A stretch of DNA of 64,000 nt. Source: Leuctra nigra. Lineage: Eukaryota; Arthropoda; Insecta; Plecoptera; Leuctridae. The notes below the pieces were generated by a model. That model saw only the letters and a program-made list of their open reading frames with translations, was not told the origin of the DNA and made no database searches. The translations under genes and the position numbers were made by a program. Shown piece after piece: positions 10,778-21,609 of this stretch; positions within the stretch are counted from its first letter, which is position 1, and each line of letters starts with the position of its first letter. Where the stretch lies: NCBI GenBank assembly GCA_934045905.1, contig OW203763.1, positions 48,162,775-48,226,774 on the forward strand. Reading direction: 5' to 3'.

Positions 10778-11077
10778 GCTTGATACTGGTGCCGAATGGT
10801 GAGGACATCGGCCATGCCCTGGGAGACTTCTATCCGTCCCGGGACATGCCCGTGTCCAGCCTCAGCCTCAGCAACAGCAACAGCAACAGCAACACCAACA
10901 CCAACACCAACAGCAGCGAGGCGGGTAACACGAGTGTCAGTGATCTGCCTGCAGACGCCGAGTACGCACATCCCTGGGGCGTCTTCTTCACAGTTTTGGG
11001 AACAGCACTGCTCGACTTCGACGCCGATGCTTGTCAGAGTCCAGCCAGAGCGTACCTACTGGATGTCACAATACCAG
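10778..11077 (+). CDS. SLC45-like transporter, exon 2 (TM3-TM4)
   Basis: Acceptor GTTGTAG at 10771-10777, donor CAG/GTCACT at 11078. It opens LILVPNGEDIGHALGD, has a low-complexity loop of alternating Ser/Thr-Asn codons (AGCAAC/ACCAAC, about 10873-10914), and ends with HPWGVFFTVLGTALLDF and ADACQSPARAYLLDVTIP. The CQSPARAYLLD motif is the TM4 hallmark of SLC45 proteins. It starts in phase 1 (GC completing Gly) and ends with one base, G, completed by AT of exon 3 to give Asp. Confidence 0.9.
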
Positions 11078-11327
11078 GTCACTCTTCTCGGCGCATCTTG
11101 CCTGATCATGCTTCTTGTCCGCACTAAGTTGAAGAATCAAGTTTCGTTCTAGTTTGTGAGACTTCGTAGCGATGAGTTATGAAGATTCTGCTCCCTTTTT
11201 AAGAATGTCATCCACCGACTCATTCTTCAAGAGCAAGATTATTGCTGGAACTTCTCGATTGCAGTCGGCTAGGCAGAAGTGCATGAAAATCTCTCCAACG
11301 TCGCTTGTCCAGGATACAGGTTCCAGC

Positions 11328-11565
11328 AGGCGCGTAGGAACTACTTTCATCATTTGGGGGGGGGGGGGGGACTGCGTCACTTGGAGGGGGGTCTGCAAGG
11401 CGAAGCCCCCCAGTTATAGACCTGCATATCGTTTTTTCGAATTAACACAATTTATGAATGATTCTGGGGCTCTAAACATGTTTATTTATAATTAATGGGG
11501 GATCAGACTGCTCTATTGGGGGGGGGATCGCGCCTCTGTTCTATAGCCAGCCTGAGGTCTGCGAA
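11328..11565. mobile_element. Probable degenerate hAT-like MITE in intron 2
   Basis: Starts CAGGCGCGTAGGAACTAC, has G tracts at about 11356 and 11517, and ends TTCTATAGCCAGCCTG. The start matches the element at 51637 in its first 11 bases. No clear 8-bp duplication was seen, so the boundaries are tentative. Confidence 0.5.
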
Positions 11566-11677
11566 ACACGCGCAATGAAGACAAAAAGCACAGTTGCCAA
11601 ATGGAAACGTAATACAACGTGTCACACCACACCTCCTCTAATCAAGTAATTACATACTCTGTCTTGTCTAATTCCAG

Positions 11678-11779
11678 ATGATCATGCCAGAGGTCTGAGC
11701 ACGTTCACTGTGATGGCCGGTCTGGGTGGATTCCTGGGTTACGCCATGGGAGGAATCAACTGGGACGCCACAGCATTGG
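11678..11779 (+). CDS. SLC45-like transporter, exon 3 (TM5)
   Basis: Acceptor TAATTCCAG at 11669-11677, donor G/GTAGGT at 11780. It encodes DHARGLSTFTVMAGLGGF and then LGYAMGGINWDATALG. This is the short TM5 exon that follows the SPARAYLLD helix in the family. 102 nt, phase 1 on both sides, so it is symmetric. It is joined to exon 4 across intron 3 (11780-15457), which is almost filled by the 85-bp minisatellite. Confidence 0.9.
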
Positions 11780-12593
11780 GTAGGTCCAGCTCACCCAGTA
11801 GAGTTACCTACTAATATGCTACGACCGCCTCCTTCCCTATTATCGATAATCATCACATCATCATCATCATTCATCATCATCATCATCATCATCATCAAAT
11901 AGAGCAATCAGCCTATAGTTACAGAGTGAGACTTAAACACAACTGATCAACTCTCTTCACTACATTTTTGATTTACTGTGAACGGTTGTACTTGAAACGA
12001 TACGTATGTTCAACTTCCTAATGTTGGGTTCTGCCGTCGCCATTAGCACTTCGGTAATACTTGTGTATGTTGGGAAAGTTTCTTTTTAAAATGATCTTTT
12101 AAAAAATTCAATTCATGTCCAAATATATGAATTTTTTATAAGTTTTTTTTTCAGACATGTAAAAGTTCAAGTTCCTTAAAAATTTGAATGTAAGTTCATA
12201 TAAAAGTATTTTTTGAACAAATTGTAAAGTTAATGAGATTTCAAGGGTTAAATAATAACACGGTGAATAATAACAATATTAAACGTAATAAGGTTTTAAT
12301 CATTTACATTGCTATAGATAGAACCATTTTATTTGATGATATAATTATGTATGTACATAATTTATGTATGTAATTTATGTCTCGCTGTGCGAGGTTTAAA
12401 TTTTCCTGGTCAAGGTAGATAGAGAATATATTAAGTACGTAATCAAGACTACTCAGGAGCAAACTTTATAGAAAAGTTCGTGGAAACGAACGATTCACGC
12501 TCACGTTCCTTCCTCGTATAAAATTTATGTGAACGCGTTCACTCAAGCTCCCCAAAAAGTAAGTAATGCGTTCTCTTTAAAAGTTCCTTGGCC
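11780..12593. other. Intron 3, 5' part: microsatellite and AT-rich sequence
   Basis: A (CAT)n/(ATC)n microsatellite occupies about 11850-11896. The rest is AT-rich with no gene seen. The last bases (GGCCAACACTGG) grade into the first minisatellite unit and probably represent original intron sequence. Confidence 0.6.
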
Positions 12594-15522
12594 AACACTG
12601 GTGTACGATATGTTAGGTGTGATGCTGGGGGATCATGTCTTCACGCTCATCACGTTCATCTTCGTCATCTGCTTCGGTAACACTGGTGTACGATATGTTA
12701 GGTGCGATGCTGGGGGATCATGTCTTCACGCTCATCACGTTCATCTTCGTCATCTGCTTCGGTAACACTGGTGTACGATATGTTAGGTGCGATGCTGGGG
12801 GATCATGTCTTCACGCTCATCACGTTCATCTTCGTCATCTGCTTCGGTAACACTGGTGTACGATATGTTAGGTGTGATGCTGGGGGATCATGTCTTCACG
12901 CTCATCACGTTCATCTTCGTCATCTGCTTCGGTAACACTGGTGTACGATAGGTTAGGTGTGATGCTGGGGGATCATGTCTTCACGCTCATCACGTTCATC
13001 TTCGTCATCTGCTTCGGTAACATTGGTGTACGATATGTTAGGTGTGATGCTGGGGGATCATGTCTTCACGCTCATCACGTTCATCTTCGTCATCTGCTTC
13101 GGTAACACTGGTGAACGATATGTTAGGTGTGATGCTGGGGGATCATGTCTTCACGCTCATCACGTTCATCTTCGTCATCTGCTTCGGTAACACTGGTGTA
13201 CGATATGTTAGGTGTGATGCTGGGGGATCATGTCTTCACGCTCATCACGTTCATCTTCGTCATCTGCTTCGGTAACACTGGTGTACGATATGTTAGGTGT
13301 GATGCTGGGGGGTCATGTCTTCACGCTCATCACGTTCATCTTCGTCATCTGCTTCGGTAACACTGGTGTACGATATGTTAGGTGTGATGCTGGGGGGTCA
13401 TGTCTTCACGCTCATCACGTTCATCTTCGTCATCTGCTTCGGTAACACTGGTGTACGATATGTTAGGTGTGATGCTGGGGGGTCATGTGCGCGCTGTCTT
13501 CACGCTCATCACGTTCATCTTCGTCATCTGCTTCGGTAACACTGGTGTACGATATGTTAGGCGTGATGCTGGGGGGTCATGTGCGCGCTGTCTTCACGCT
13601 CATCACGTTCATCTTCGTCATCTGCTTCGGTAACACTGGTGTACGATATGTTAGGTGTGATGCTGGGGGGTCATGTCTTCACGCTCATCACGTTCATCTT
13701 CGTCATCTGCTTCGGTAACACTGGTGTACGATATGTTAGGCGTGATGCTGGGGGATCATGTCTTCACGCTCATCACGTTCATCTTCGTCATCTGCTTCGG
13801 TAACACTGGTGTACGATATGTTAGGTGTGATGCTGGGGGATCATGTCTTCACGCTCATCACGTTCATCTTCGTCATCTGCTTCGGTAACACTGGTGTACG
13901 ATAGGTTAGGTGTGATGCTGGGGGATCATGTCTTCACGCTCATCACGTTCATCTTCGTCATCTGCTTCGGTAACACTGGTGTACGATATGTTAGGTGTGA
14001 TGCTGGGGGGTCATGTGCGCGCTGTCTTCACGCTCATCACGTTCATCTTCGTCATCTGCTTCGGTAACACTGGTGTACGATATGTTAGGTGTGATGCTGG
14101 GGGATCATGTCTTCACGCTCATCACGTTCATCTTCGTCATCTGCTTCGGTAACACTGGTGTACGATATGTTAGGCGTGATGCTGGGGGATCATGTCTTCA
14201 CGCTCATCACGTTCATCTTCGTCATCTGCTTCGGTAACACTGGTGTACGATATGTTAGGCGTGATGCTGGGGGATCATGTCTTCACGCTCATCACGTTCA
14301 TCTTCGTCATCTGCTTCGGTAACACTGGTGTACGATATGTTAGGTGTGATGCTGGGGGATCATGTCTTCACGCTCATCACGTTCATCTTCGTCATCTGCT
14401 TCGGTAACACTGGTGTACGATATGTTAGGTGTGATGCTGGGGGATCATGTCTTCACGCTCATCACGTTCATCTTCGTCATCTGCTTCGGTAACACTGGTG
14501 TACGATATGTTAGGCGTGATGCTGGGGGATCATGTCTTCACGCTCATCACGTTCATCTTCGTCATCTGCTTCGGTAACACTGGTGTACGATATGTTAGGC
14601 GTGATGCTGGGGGGTCATGTCTTCACGCTCATCACGTTCATCTTCGTCATCTGCTTCGGTAACACTGGTGTACGATATGTTAGGCGTGATGCTGGGGGGT
14701 CATGTGCGCGCTGTCTTCACGCTCATCACGTTCATCTTCGTCATCTGCTTCGGTAACACTGGTGTACGATATGTTAGGTGTGATGCTGGGGGATCATGTC
14801 TTCACGCTCATCACGTTCATCTTCGTCATCTGCTTCGGTAACACTGGTGTACGATATGTTAGGCGTGATGCTGGGGGATCATGTCTTCACGCTCATCACG
14901 TTCATCTTCGTCATCTGCTTCGGTAACACTGGTGTACGATATGTTAGGCGTGATGCTGGGGGGTCATGTCTTCACGCTCATCACGTTCATCTTCGTCATC
15001 TGCTTCGGTAACACTGGTGTACGATATGTTAGGCGTGATGCTGGGGGATCATGTCTTCACGCTCATCACGTTCATCTTCGTCATCTGCTTCGGTAACACT
15101 GGTGTACGATATGTTAGGTGTGATGCTGGGGGATCATGTCTTCACGCTCATCACGTTCATCTTCGTCATCTGCTTCGGTAACACTGGTGTACGATATGTT
15201 AGGCGTGATGCTGGGGGATCATGTCTTCACGCTCATCACGTTCATCTTCGTCATCTGCTTCGGTAACACTGGTGTACGATATGTTAGGCGTGATGCTGGG
15301 GGGTCATGTCTTCACGCTCATCACGTTCATCTTCGTCATCTGCTTCGGTAACACTGGTGTACGATATGTTAGGCGTGATGCTGGGGGGTCATGTCTTCAC
15401 GCTCATCACGTTCATCTTCGTCATCTGCTTCGGTAACACTGGTGTACGATATGTTAGGCGTGATGCTGGGGGGTCATGTGCGCGCTGTCTTCACGCTCAT
15501 CACGTTCATCTTCGTCATCTGC
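12594..15522 (+). repeat. 85/94-bp minisatellite made of the exon-4 splice acceptor and exon start, 34 units
   Basis: Each unit is 23 nt of intron end (AACACTGGTGTACGATATGT, TAG), 60 nt matching the start of exon 4, then GT. 29 of the first 33 units are 85 bp; units 11, 12, 17, 25 and the final exon-bearing unit 34 have 9 extra bases (TGCGCGCTG), which encode part of HVRAV. Other variants are a silent T/C at the second exon base (GGT/GGC Gly) and A/G that changes Asp/Gly. The exon-like part is 60 or 69 nt, phase 1 on both sides, and is followed by GTAACA, so each unit looks like a symmetric mini-exon with acceptor and donor. The 25-nt gap between neighbours is too short to be spliced by itself. 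Confidence 0.95.
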
Positions 15523-15675
15523 GTGAGCTACACTGTGTCCAGCTTCCAAGAGATCCCACTGGATGTTCTGGAGCGCGAGCAAACCCGGCTTCAGCCCGGA
15601 GAAAACACCAGGATTCGAGATGAACTGCATTCCTATGGGACGCTCACAGAGAGCAACCACGCTCCAGTAGTACAG
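15458..15675 (+). CDS. SLC45-like transporter, exon 4 (TM6 and start of cytoplasmic loop)
   Basis: Acceptor ATATGTTAG at 15449-15457, donor CAG/GTAACT at 15676. It encodes VMLGGHVRAVFTLITFIF, VICVSYTVSSFQEIPLDV, then a charged loop (LEREQTRLQPGEN and onward). The HVRAVFTLITFIF helix and the SSFQEIPL segment are family-typical. This is the only copy of the repeated 5' exon part that continues into the rest of the exon; 33 partial copies lie upstream. Using an upstream acceptor and reading straight through would give a stop codon in the second following unit, so normal protein needs this last acceptor. Confidence 0.92.
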
Positions 15676-15787
15676 GTAACTTAAACACTTGTATTGCATT
15701 TGTATTTATTATTATTCCGTGGACAGAATATAAACATGGCAATTTAAAGTAATGATATGATAATACTACTAGTTATAATAACATATA

Positions 15788-16618
15788 CCGGGTGGCCTAA
15801 AAAAACGTCCAATGGGCAAGACACCGCTGTGAAGAAACTACTTTAGATATTAGTCCGAAAATTTCACATGTTATAAAAAGCATACCAACGTTTAATGTGT
15901 GAAAGTTTCAAAAACATTTATTTTGACAGTAAAAAGTTACAGCTGTTCGAATTTGGTAGTCAAAAAATCGATTATACGGAACTCAAAGAGCGCGCATTCA
16001 GAAAAAGTCCAATGGCATGGGCACCTTTATTTTCAAGACTACTGATAATATCAGGCTGAAAATTTCAAATATTATTCAAAACATATGACTTTCTATTGTA
16101 TACAAATTTCTATACTATTGAATCAGTGGAACGAAAGTTATGGTTTCTTGAAGTTGAGCTTAAAAACAGGAAATTGGGAAGACACCTATAAAATTAACAT
16201 ATGGAACAAAACTTGAGAATTTATCTCTTTTGTTTTATGCTTTTTAAGCGCATATTTTAGATAACATAACTTTCATTCCATTGATTCAAATTAATCGAAA
16301 TTTTTACACAATCGAAATAATATATTTTGAAAAACATATGCAATTTTCAGCTTGATATCATCAGCTGTTTTGAGTAAACAGTGTCACAGCCATTGGACAT
16401 TTTCTGGACGCATTAGTTTTGAGCTCCGTATAAACGATTTTTCGACAACGAAATTCGAACAGCTGCAACTTTTTTCCTATAAAAGTTATGCTGTTCAAAC
16501 TTTCACATATTAGACCTTAGTATGTTTAGTATAATTGGTGTTTTTTGCAGCCCGATATACGCAGTAGTTTCGCCACAGTGATGTCTCGTCCGTTGGACGT
16601 TTTTTTTGGGCCACCCGG
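15788..16618. mobile_element. Palindromic TA-flanked element (CCGGGTGGC family), copy 1
   Basis: Flanked by TA at 15786-15787 and 16619-16620. Ends CCGGGTGGCCTAAAAAAACG and CGTTTTTTTTGGGCCACCCGG. The two halves are diverged inverted copies of each other (for example the AAATCGATTATACGGAGCTC-type block pairs with its complement near 16420). No coding capacity. The TA target suggests a Tc1/mariner-type MITE. Lies in intron 4. Confidence 0.85.
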
Positions 16619-16825
16619 TATAATAGCGTGAGAGTCTGTGATGGTAAGGGCACAATGACTCATGACACTCGCGGGTGTTGGGAACATCATGGGTCTGGGA
16701 ATTCCTGTAGACTGTAGAATAGGTTTTGAAGGAGGTAGGCGTTGAGACTTGATTGGAAGCTGCAGGCAGAAAAAGGTTCTACCATTCCACTAAGCAGCTG
16801 GGATGCAAAAGTTTATCTGCCAAAT

Positions 16826-18645
16826 CTAGTGGAGCGGTCGCTCCACGCCAGCCAAGTCGTACGGCGCGCACACTCTCAAATAAAGGCTGGAGCAAACCCA
16901 CTTTTACTGTAAGCATCAAAGTGGCATTTTCGGCCTACTGGATCTTAAAATTGGGAAATCTCACATTGTTGCGATATATCTTAATTTCGAGCTATGGCCC
17001 ACCCTACAACATATACCAAATTTGGGAACAATAGGTTACGCCCTTTGCACGCTAGAGGGCCGTGAAAACAGTGTTTTAGGGCGGTTTTCATAATAATAAT
17101 CAGTAATAATCTCAGTAGTAGTAGTAGTAGGCTGGAGCTAAAATCCGGTAAACAGGCCACAGCCTAAACGGCTGAACCGATTGATCTCACATTTTTACCA
17201 CGTGTGCACTTTTGGCGTCTGATTTAACCTTCACCCCATGAATTTTTTGTGCCGCCATTTTGAAACCGAAAGTGACGTCATATCTCAACAACGGCTAGAC
17301 CGATTGGAACGAAAATAGCGCCAAACGATTCGGACGGTCATCTATATGGATAATCAATAGCAACAGACTAAAATTTATGTTAACGAAACCGGAAATGACG
17401 TCATGAAATTTAATTCATCGATTGGCATTTCGGCAACAAATTTGATCCAATTATTTTGATATTTATGTAACGTATGATCTTTTGTGATATTATTTGACTT
17501 GATATAAAACCAACCGGAAGCCGCCATTTTGAAACCAGAAATGACATCATATCTTAATAACGTCTTAATAGATTTAAACGAAACCAACGCTAAACAATTT
17601 AGACGGTCAACTTTATGTATTATCATCAATAATATTTGCAGTTTCCCATACTGAAACCGGAAATGACGTCACACATTTTAAAAATCGCACAAATTTACAT
17701 TTTGATGCAATAAATATACTATTTGAGACTGCTTATAATAAAATGAAATCATGTTTAAATTATAATTCAAGAGGTCAGTGATTTCAGCAGCCATTTTGAA
17801 ATCGGAAGAAACGACGTAATATCTCGAAAACTGGTTGACAGATCGGTATGAAACTAGTGCCAAACGATTCGGAAGGACATCTCTATGGAATAGGAACAGT
17901 CAAACTAGAATTTTCCTATTTATGAGGCCGGAAATGACGTCATTCAAATTTATAAATCATTATAATCCCCTCCTATACAATAAATACATATTCAGAAAGC
18001 TAAAAATGATACACATCATTTATAGTTATAAATTCTATGTGGCAGTGCAGAAAGTTCAGCGGCCATTTTGAAAACCGACGTGTTGCCATATCTCGGAACT
18101 GGGTTGACCGATTGGAATGAAACCTTTGTTTTTTTCATGAGAATAACCAAATTGTAAAGGGTAATTTTTTTTAAAGGATTTAGTAATTGTTCATGTGATA
18201 TGTGTCACACGTAAGTTGTAAGAATAAACTAAAAAAAGTAGTGATATCCCCATAAAAAACACTCCGTGTAAAAATACCAGCCAAGTCTCTTCAACTTAAA
18301 AAAAATAATGAAATCTAAAAATTCTGCACTGAAAAGTAGTGATATCAAAAAATTAGCCAAGTCAAAACTTTATTTGAAAATCAAAAAATACTTGGCGCAT
18401 CGTTTTTTTAGGGCATTATAGGTATACTATGTATATGTATATTTCATGTATAATTTTTAATTGGCTTATACTTCCAAGCTATTTATGTACACGATGCGCC
18501 AAGTATTTTTTGATTTTCAAATAAAGTTTTGACTTGGCTAATTTTTTGATATCACTACTTTTCAGTGCAGAATTTTTAGATTTCATTATTTTTTTTAAGT
18601 ATGAAGAGACTTGGCTGGTATTTTTACACGGATACTCTTTATTGG
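16826..18645 (-). mobile_element. Foldback/Helitron-like element, copy A (intron 4)
   Basis: Reverse-oriented relative of 31620-33469. Reading minus strand: a 400-bp palindrome (18240-18640) with CACTCCGTGTAAAAATACC arms, then a body with three diverged repeats of about 260 bp containing TGACGTCA-TTTCCGG and AAAATGGCGGC. It then ends in a GC hairpin GGAGCG-AC-CGCTCC followed by ACTAG. The hairpin plus CTAG end is what a Helitron 3' terminus looks like, but the palindrome at the other end is not typical. No coding capacity. Confidence 0.75.
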
Positions 18646-19013
18646 AAGAAAAATGTACGGTAACAAAAACTTAAATAATTACTTACCTACTTATTTAAAC
18701 AATTAGAACTCTGATAGAAATGTACAATACTTGTTGTGTTTTGACAACTATTACATCAGTAAAATGAAGGATATCAACAGTAAATGAGCTCCATTTCGAA
18801 TAATATTATCGAACATCTTTTACTCGAAAGGGGTTTCGAGACTCCAAATACGTCGCAGGCATTACCGTAAAAGTCATTTGACTTTGAGAACATGAACTTC
18901 TTCTAGCAACCATTCATTATACACTTTAAAAATGTTAAAACTGGAATTTTTAACAATTAATTTTCTCTTCCATTTAAATATTCGCATCGTCGAGAACTAC
19001 ATTCCTATGGAAC

Positions 19014-19438
19014 CAGTGGCGTAACTTCAGATAATATATGGCCAACCCACAGCACAGGTTTTTAGGGCCCCTACTTTTTAATTGCCTTTCCGTCTCTTTA
19101 AATTACGTGTTAATTTGTAAAGACTTTTACACTTTATGCATTAATGTAAATCTAGTTGCGTGCAGTGGATTATTTTGGTATCGGTATCAGTTATCGGTAG
19201 AAGGTAAAATAGGTACTATAACCTCAGGTCCGATTTGGGTGAGGGGGATGGTCTCAAACAATACGCGGGTCCGAGCCGCGCAGGCTCGGAAATACATGTG
19301 TGTATCACTACATAACTTTGTGCATTTTAACGCGATTTAACACATCACGATATATTTTGATCGGTTTGATAATCTATACTCTTTAAATTACTATTTACAT
19401 AGCGCGGGGGCTGCAAAATCGAAGTTATGACCCTCACA
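19014..19438. mobile_element. Possible hAT-like MITE in intron 4
   Basis: Starts CAGTGGCGTAACTTC and ends near GAAGTTATGACCCTCACAG, an imperfect inverted repeat. Flanks CTATGGAAC and CTATAGCAAC look like a decayed duplication. Tentative. Confidence 0.4.
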
Positions 19439-19518
19439 GCTATAGCAACCATCGCTTCAGGTAACTCAGTGTTGTATGAGTGTTTGGTTGTATAATACGA
19501 TGATATTCTTGTCTGCAG

Positions 19519-19644
19519 AATAATGCAGATGGACTCGACGTCTCAGATGCTCACAAGTGTTACGACAATCTTGGATTCCAGCAGAAAGATCCTTCACAAA
19601 CAATCCAAGAGACCGCATTCGACGGCCCTGAAGTGCCGGTGGCG
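19519..19644 (+). CDS. SLC45-like transporter, exon 5 (cytoplasmic loop)
   Basis: Acceptor TTGTCTGCAG at 19509-19518, donor GCG/GTAAGA at 19645. It encodes 42 residues, NNADGLDVSDAHKCYDNLGF and a Gln/Asp/Glu-rich remainder ending EVPVA. Phase 0 on both sides. Variable central loop between the two six-helix halves; supported mainly by exact phase agreement with exons 4 and 6 and by strong splice sites. Confidence 0.8.
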
Positions 19645-19764
19645 GTAAGACAAACACTTCAAACCCCAATATGGCAGAGGATATTTATTCCATTTCTTAA
19701 TTAGATGGAACGCTCATTCATTATAATTTGTTTTGTTTAAATTGAAAATGAAAATTGAAAAAGG

Positions 19765-20000
19765 GGCGGTACACTCGAACAAATATTAAACGGTACGTCG
19801 AAAGAAAAGTATTAGCTGATAAAGATTTGATCCCATGAAGTCTGTGCTAACACATCATCTAATTCTAGTAGGAGAGTGAGTAGTAGGAGATCTGATTTCA
19901 TTGATAATAACAAGGATTGATTGTAAAAGAACCTGACCAGCAGCCAATCCGTTTCGTTCAATACCGTTTTGAATTGGTTTCAGTGTATACCAACGGCCTC
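19765..20000. mobile_element. Diverged copy of the CACTCCCCC MITE family (intron 5)
   Basis: Shares internal wording with 42930-43140: AAACGGTAC, CCCATGAAGTC, TGATTTCATTGATAATAACA and CCAGCAGCCAAT. The ends are decayed. No coding capacity. Confidence 0.55.
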
Positions 20001-20183
20001 CTCGTTACAATATTTCTTATGTTAGATCATGATATTTTATATAAAGGTCTATAATAATAAAATAGCAAGATCTACAATAAGATCCGCTTACTTCTCAAAA
20101 ACTATACAGGTCCGAATTAGAATGAACTGCAAAGATGTATGAAAAATTATGAAAAATGTCTGCATGGGCCTTGTTTATTACAG

Positions 20184-20378
20184 GAGAGGTGTGAGGCATC
20201 TGACAGAGGAGAGCTCGTGGCAGCCTCGCTCGGTCAGTATCTGCTCTCCATCATCTACATGCCTGGCTCTTTGCGAATTCTCTGTCTTACCAACTTCTTC
20301 TGCTGGATGGCGCACGTCTGTTACTCCCTCTACTTCACGGACTTTGTAGGCGAAGCGGTCTTCAAGGGGGATCCTAAG
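20184..20378 (+). CDS. SLC45-like transporter, exon 6 (TM7)
   Basis: Acceptor TTTATTACAG, donor AAG/GTTAGA at 20379. 65 codons: a charged start (ERCEASDRGELVAAS), LGQYLLSIIYMPGSLRILC, then the strongly conserved LTNFFCWMAHVCYSLYFTD and FVGEAVFKGDPK. The NFFCWMA...LYFTDFVGEAVF block opens the C-terminal half in SLC45 proteins. Phase 0 on both sides. Confidence 0.92.
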
Positions 20379-20691
20379 GTTAGAACTAGAAGATAGATAG
20401 TTTGCCCATAACACTCATTATGCGTTCGTTTAGCAAACATGTATCAATACTTTATAATAAGTTATTTTAGTGCTGTCAGCAATTGATTATCTTTTGAGCC
20501 AGTCTCTTATGTATGGTATTCAATTATTGTTTTCACTTTGTTCACTTTGTTGTGTTTGATCTATTATGTCTTGAATTGAATCTTCATTCTAAACATTGAA
20601 TCTGGAGATTTCAAGGCTTCATTATTATTCAATGAATCCCAACTGGTGGTGAAATTCCCAGTGGCATGGTTTGGTTCTCATGTTTTCTCAG

Positions 20692-20822
20692 GCTGCGGAC
20701 GGCACCGAAGCCAAGGAGCTGTACGAGCAAGGCGTCCGGTTCGGCTGTCTGGGCATGTCCATGTACTCGCTGTCTTGTGCATGCTACTCGTCCGTCATCG
20801 AGCGATGCATCAAGAGGTTCGG
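20692..20822 (+). CDS. SLC45-like transporter, exon 7 (TM8)
   Basis: Acceptor TTTTCTCAG, donor GG/GTAAGT at 20823. It encodes AADGTEAKELYEQGVRFGCL, GMSMYSLSCACYSSVIERCI and KRFG. The GVRFGCLGM-type helix start is family-typical. It ends with two bases of Gly, completed by exon 8. Confidence 0.9.
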
Positions 20823-21609
20823 GTAAGTGGCAGAGCCTAGCCGTGCTCGGTTTATGCACGCTCAGGTTGAGCCAAATACACTGGAATCCAATGTAGTTGG
20901 AATACAGGGTATAGTGTCGGTACTTGGGGGCAATTGATCACTTATTTGACTGACTATAAGACACCAGCAGCAGTCTAAGGTACAGGAAACGTTCACACAA
21001 AGAAAATAATATTATATTTTAAAGTGAAATCAGATCTGCAGCCATGTTCAGAACTAGCTGTAATTCAAACAAATTACTCATGAAACTATAACTCATACAA
21101 CAGCAAAACATTTTACCTAACCGTATGATTCAATTATATGTTCTTAATTAAAGTTCCGCTTCAAAATAATTAATATTTGAAGTGCAACGTTGCCAGTTTG
21201 CAAATGTAATGGTAAATTTCTCACAAACCTTTTCTTTCTTATTTGGCCAGATCTACGATCTTTTTGTTTGTATTTTTGTACGCAATGCCTAGATCAAACC
21301 TTTCATCTAAAATGTGAAATTTTGTACACCCACTATAATGTCATAAGAGCGGACTCGTGTATAGTTTTTAAAAAAGAACATGATTTTTTGAAAATTTTAA
21401 CTGGAACCGTTTAACTCAGGAAGTTCACTACTTCAAATTTTGCATGTCATCGGGACCAACATTTTAGGTGCAATTAGTAAATTTTCAGATTTAGCTGTAA
21501 TTGACTTCAAAAGTTATTAACATTTTATGCTTTTTTGTAAAAATTTCTCTTAATTTCTTAAAGGAAAATTCAGATTTTTTATCACTGCTTCCTTGACGCA
21601 TCATCTGCG
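20823..21609. other. Intron 7, 5' part, nothing recognised
   Basis: AT-rich, no gene. It ends TTCCTTGACGCATCATCTGCG, where the 68-bp repeats begin with an exonic, not intronic, piece. Confidence 0.5.

Noticed and set aside
12529..15450. More than thirty overlapping 71-77-codon frames
   Set aside because: Each is the same repeat unit read in shifted frames until the TAA formed at CGGTAA; not separate genes.
17375..18071. Short frames in the ACTTCCGG-containing region
   Set aside because: They lie within a transposon body and have no domain; both strands give similar-sized frames.
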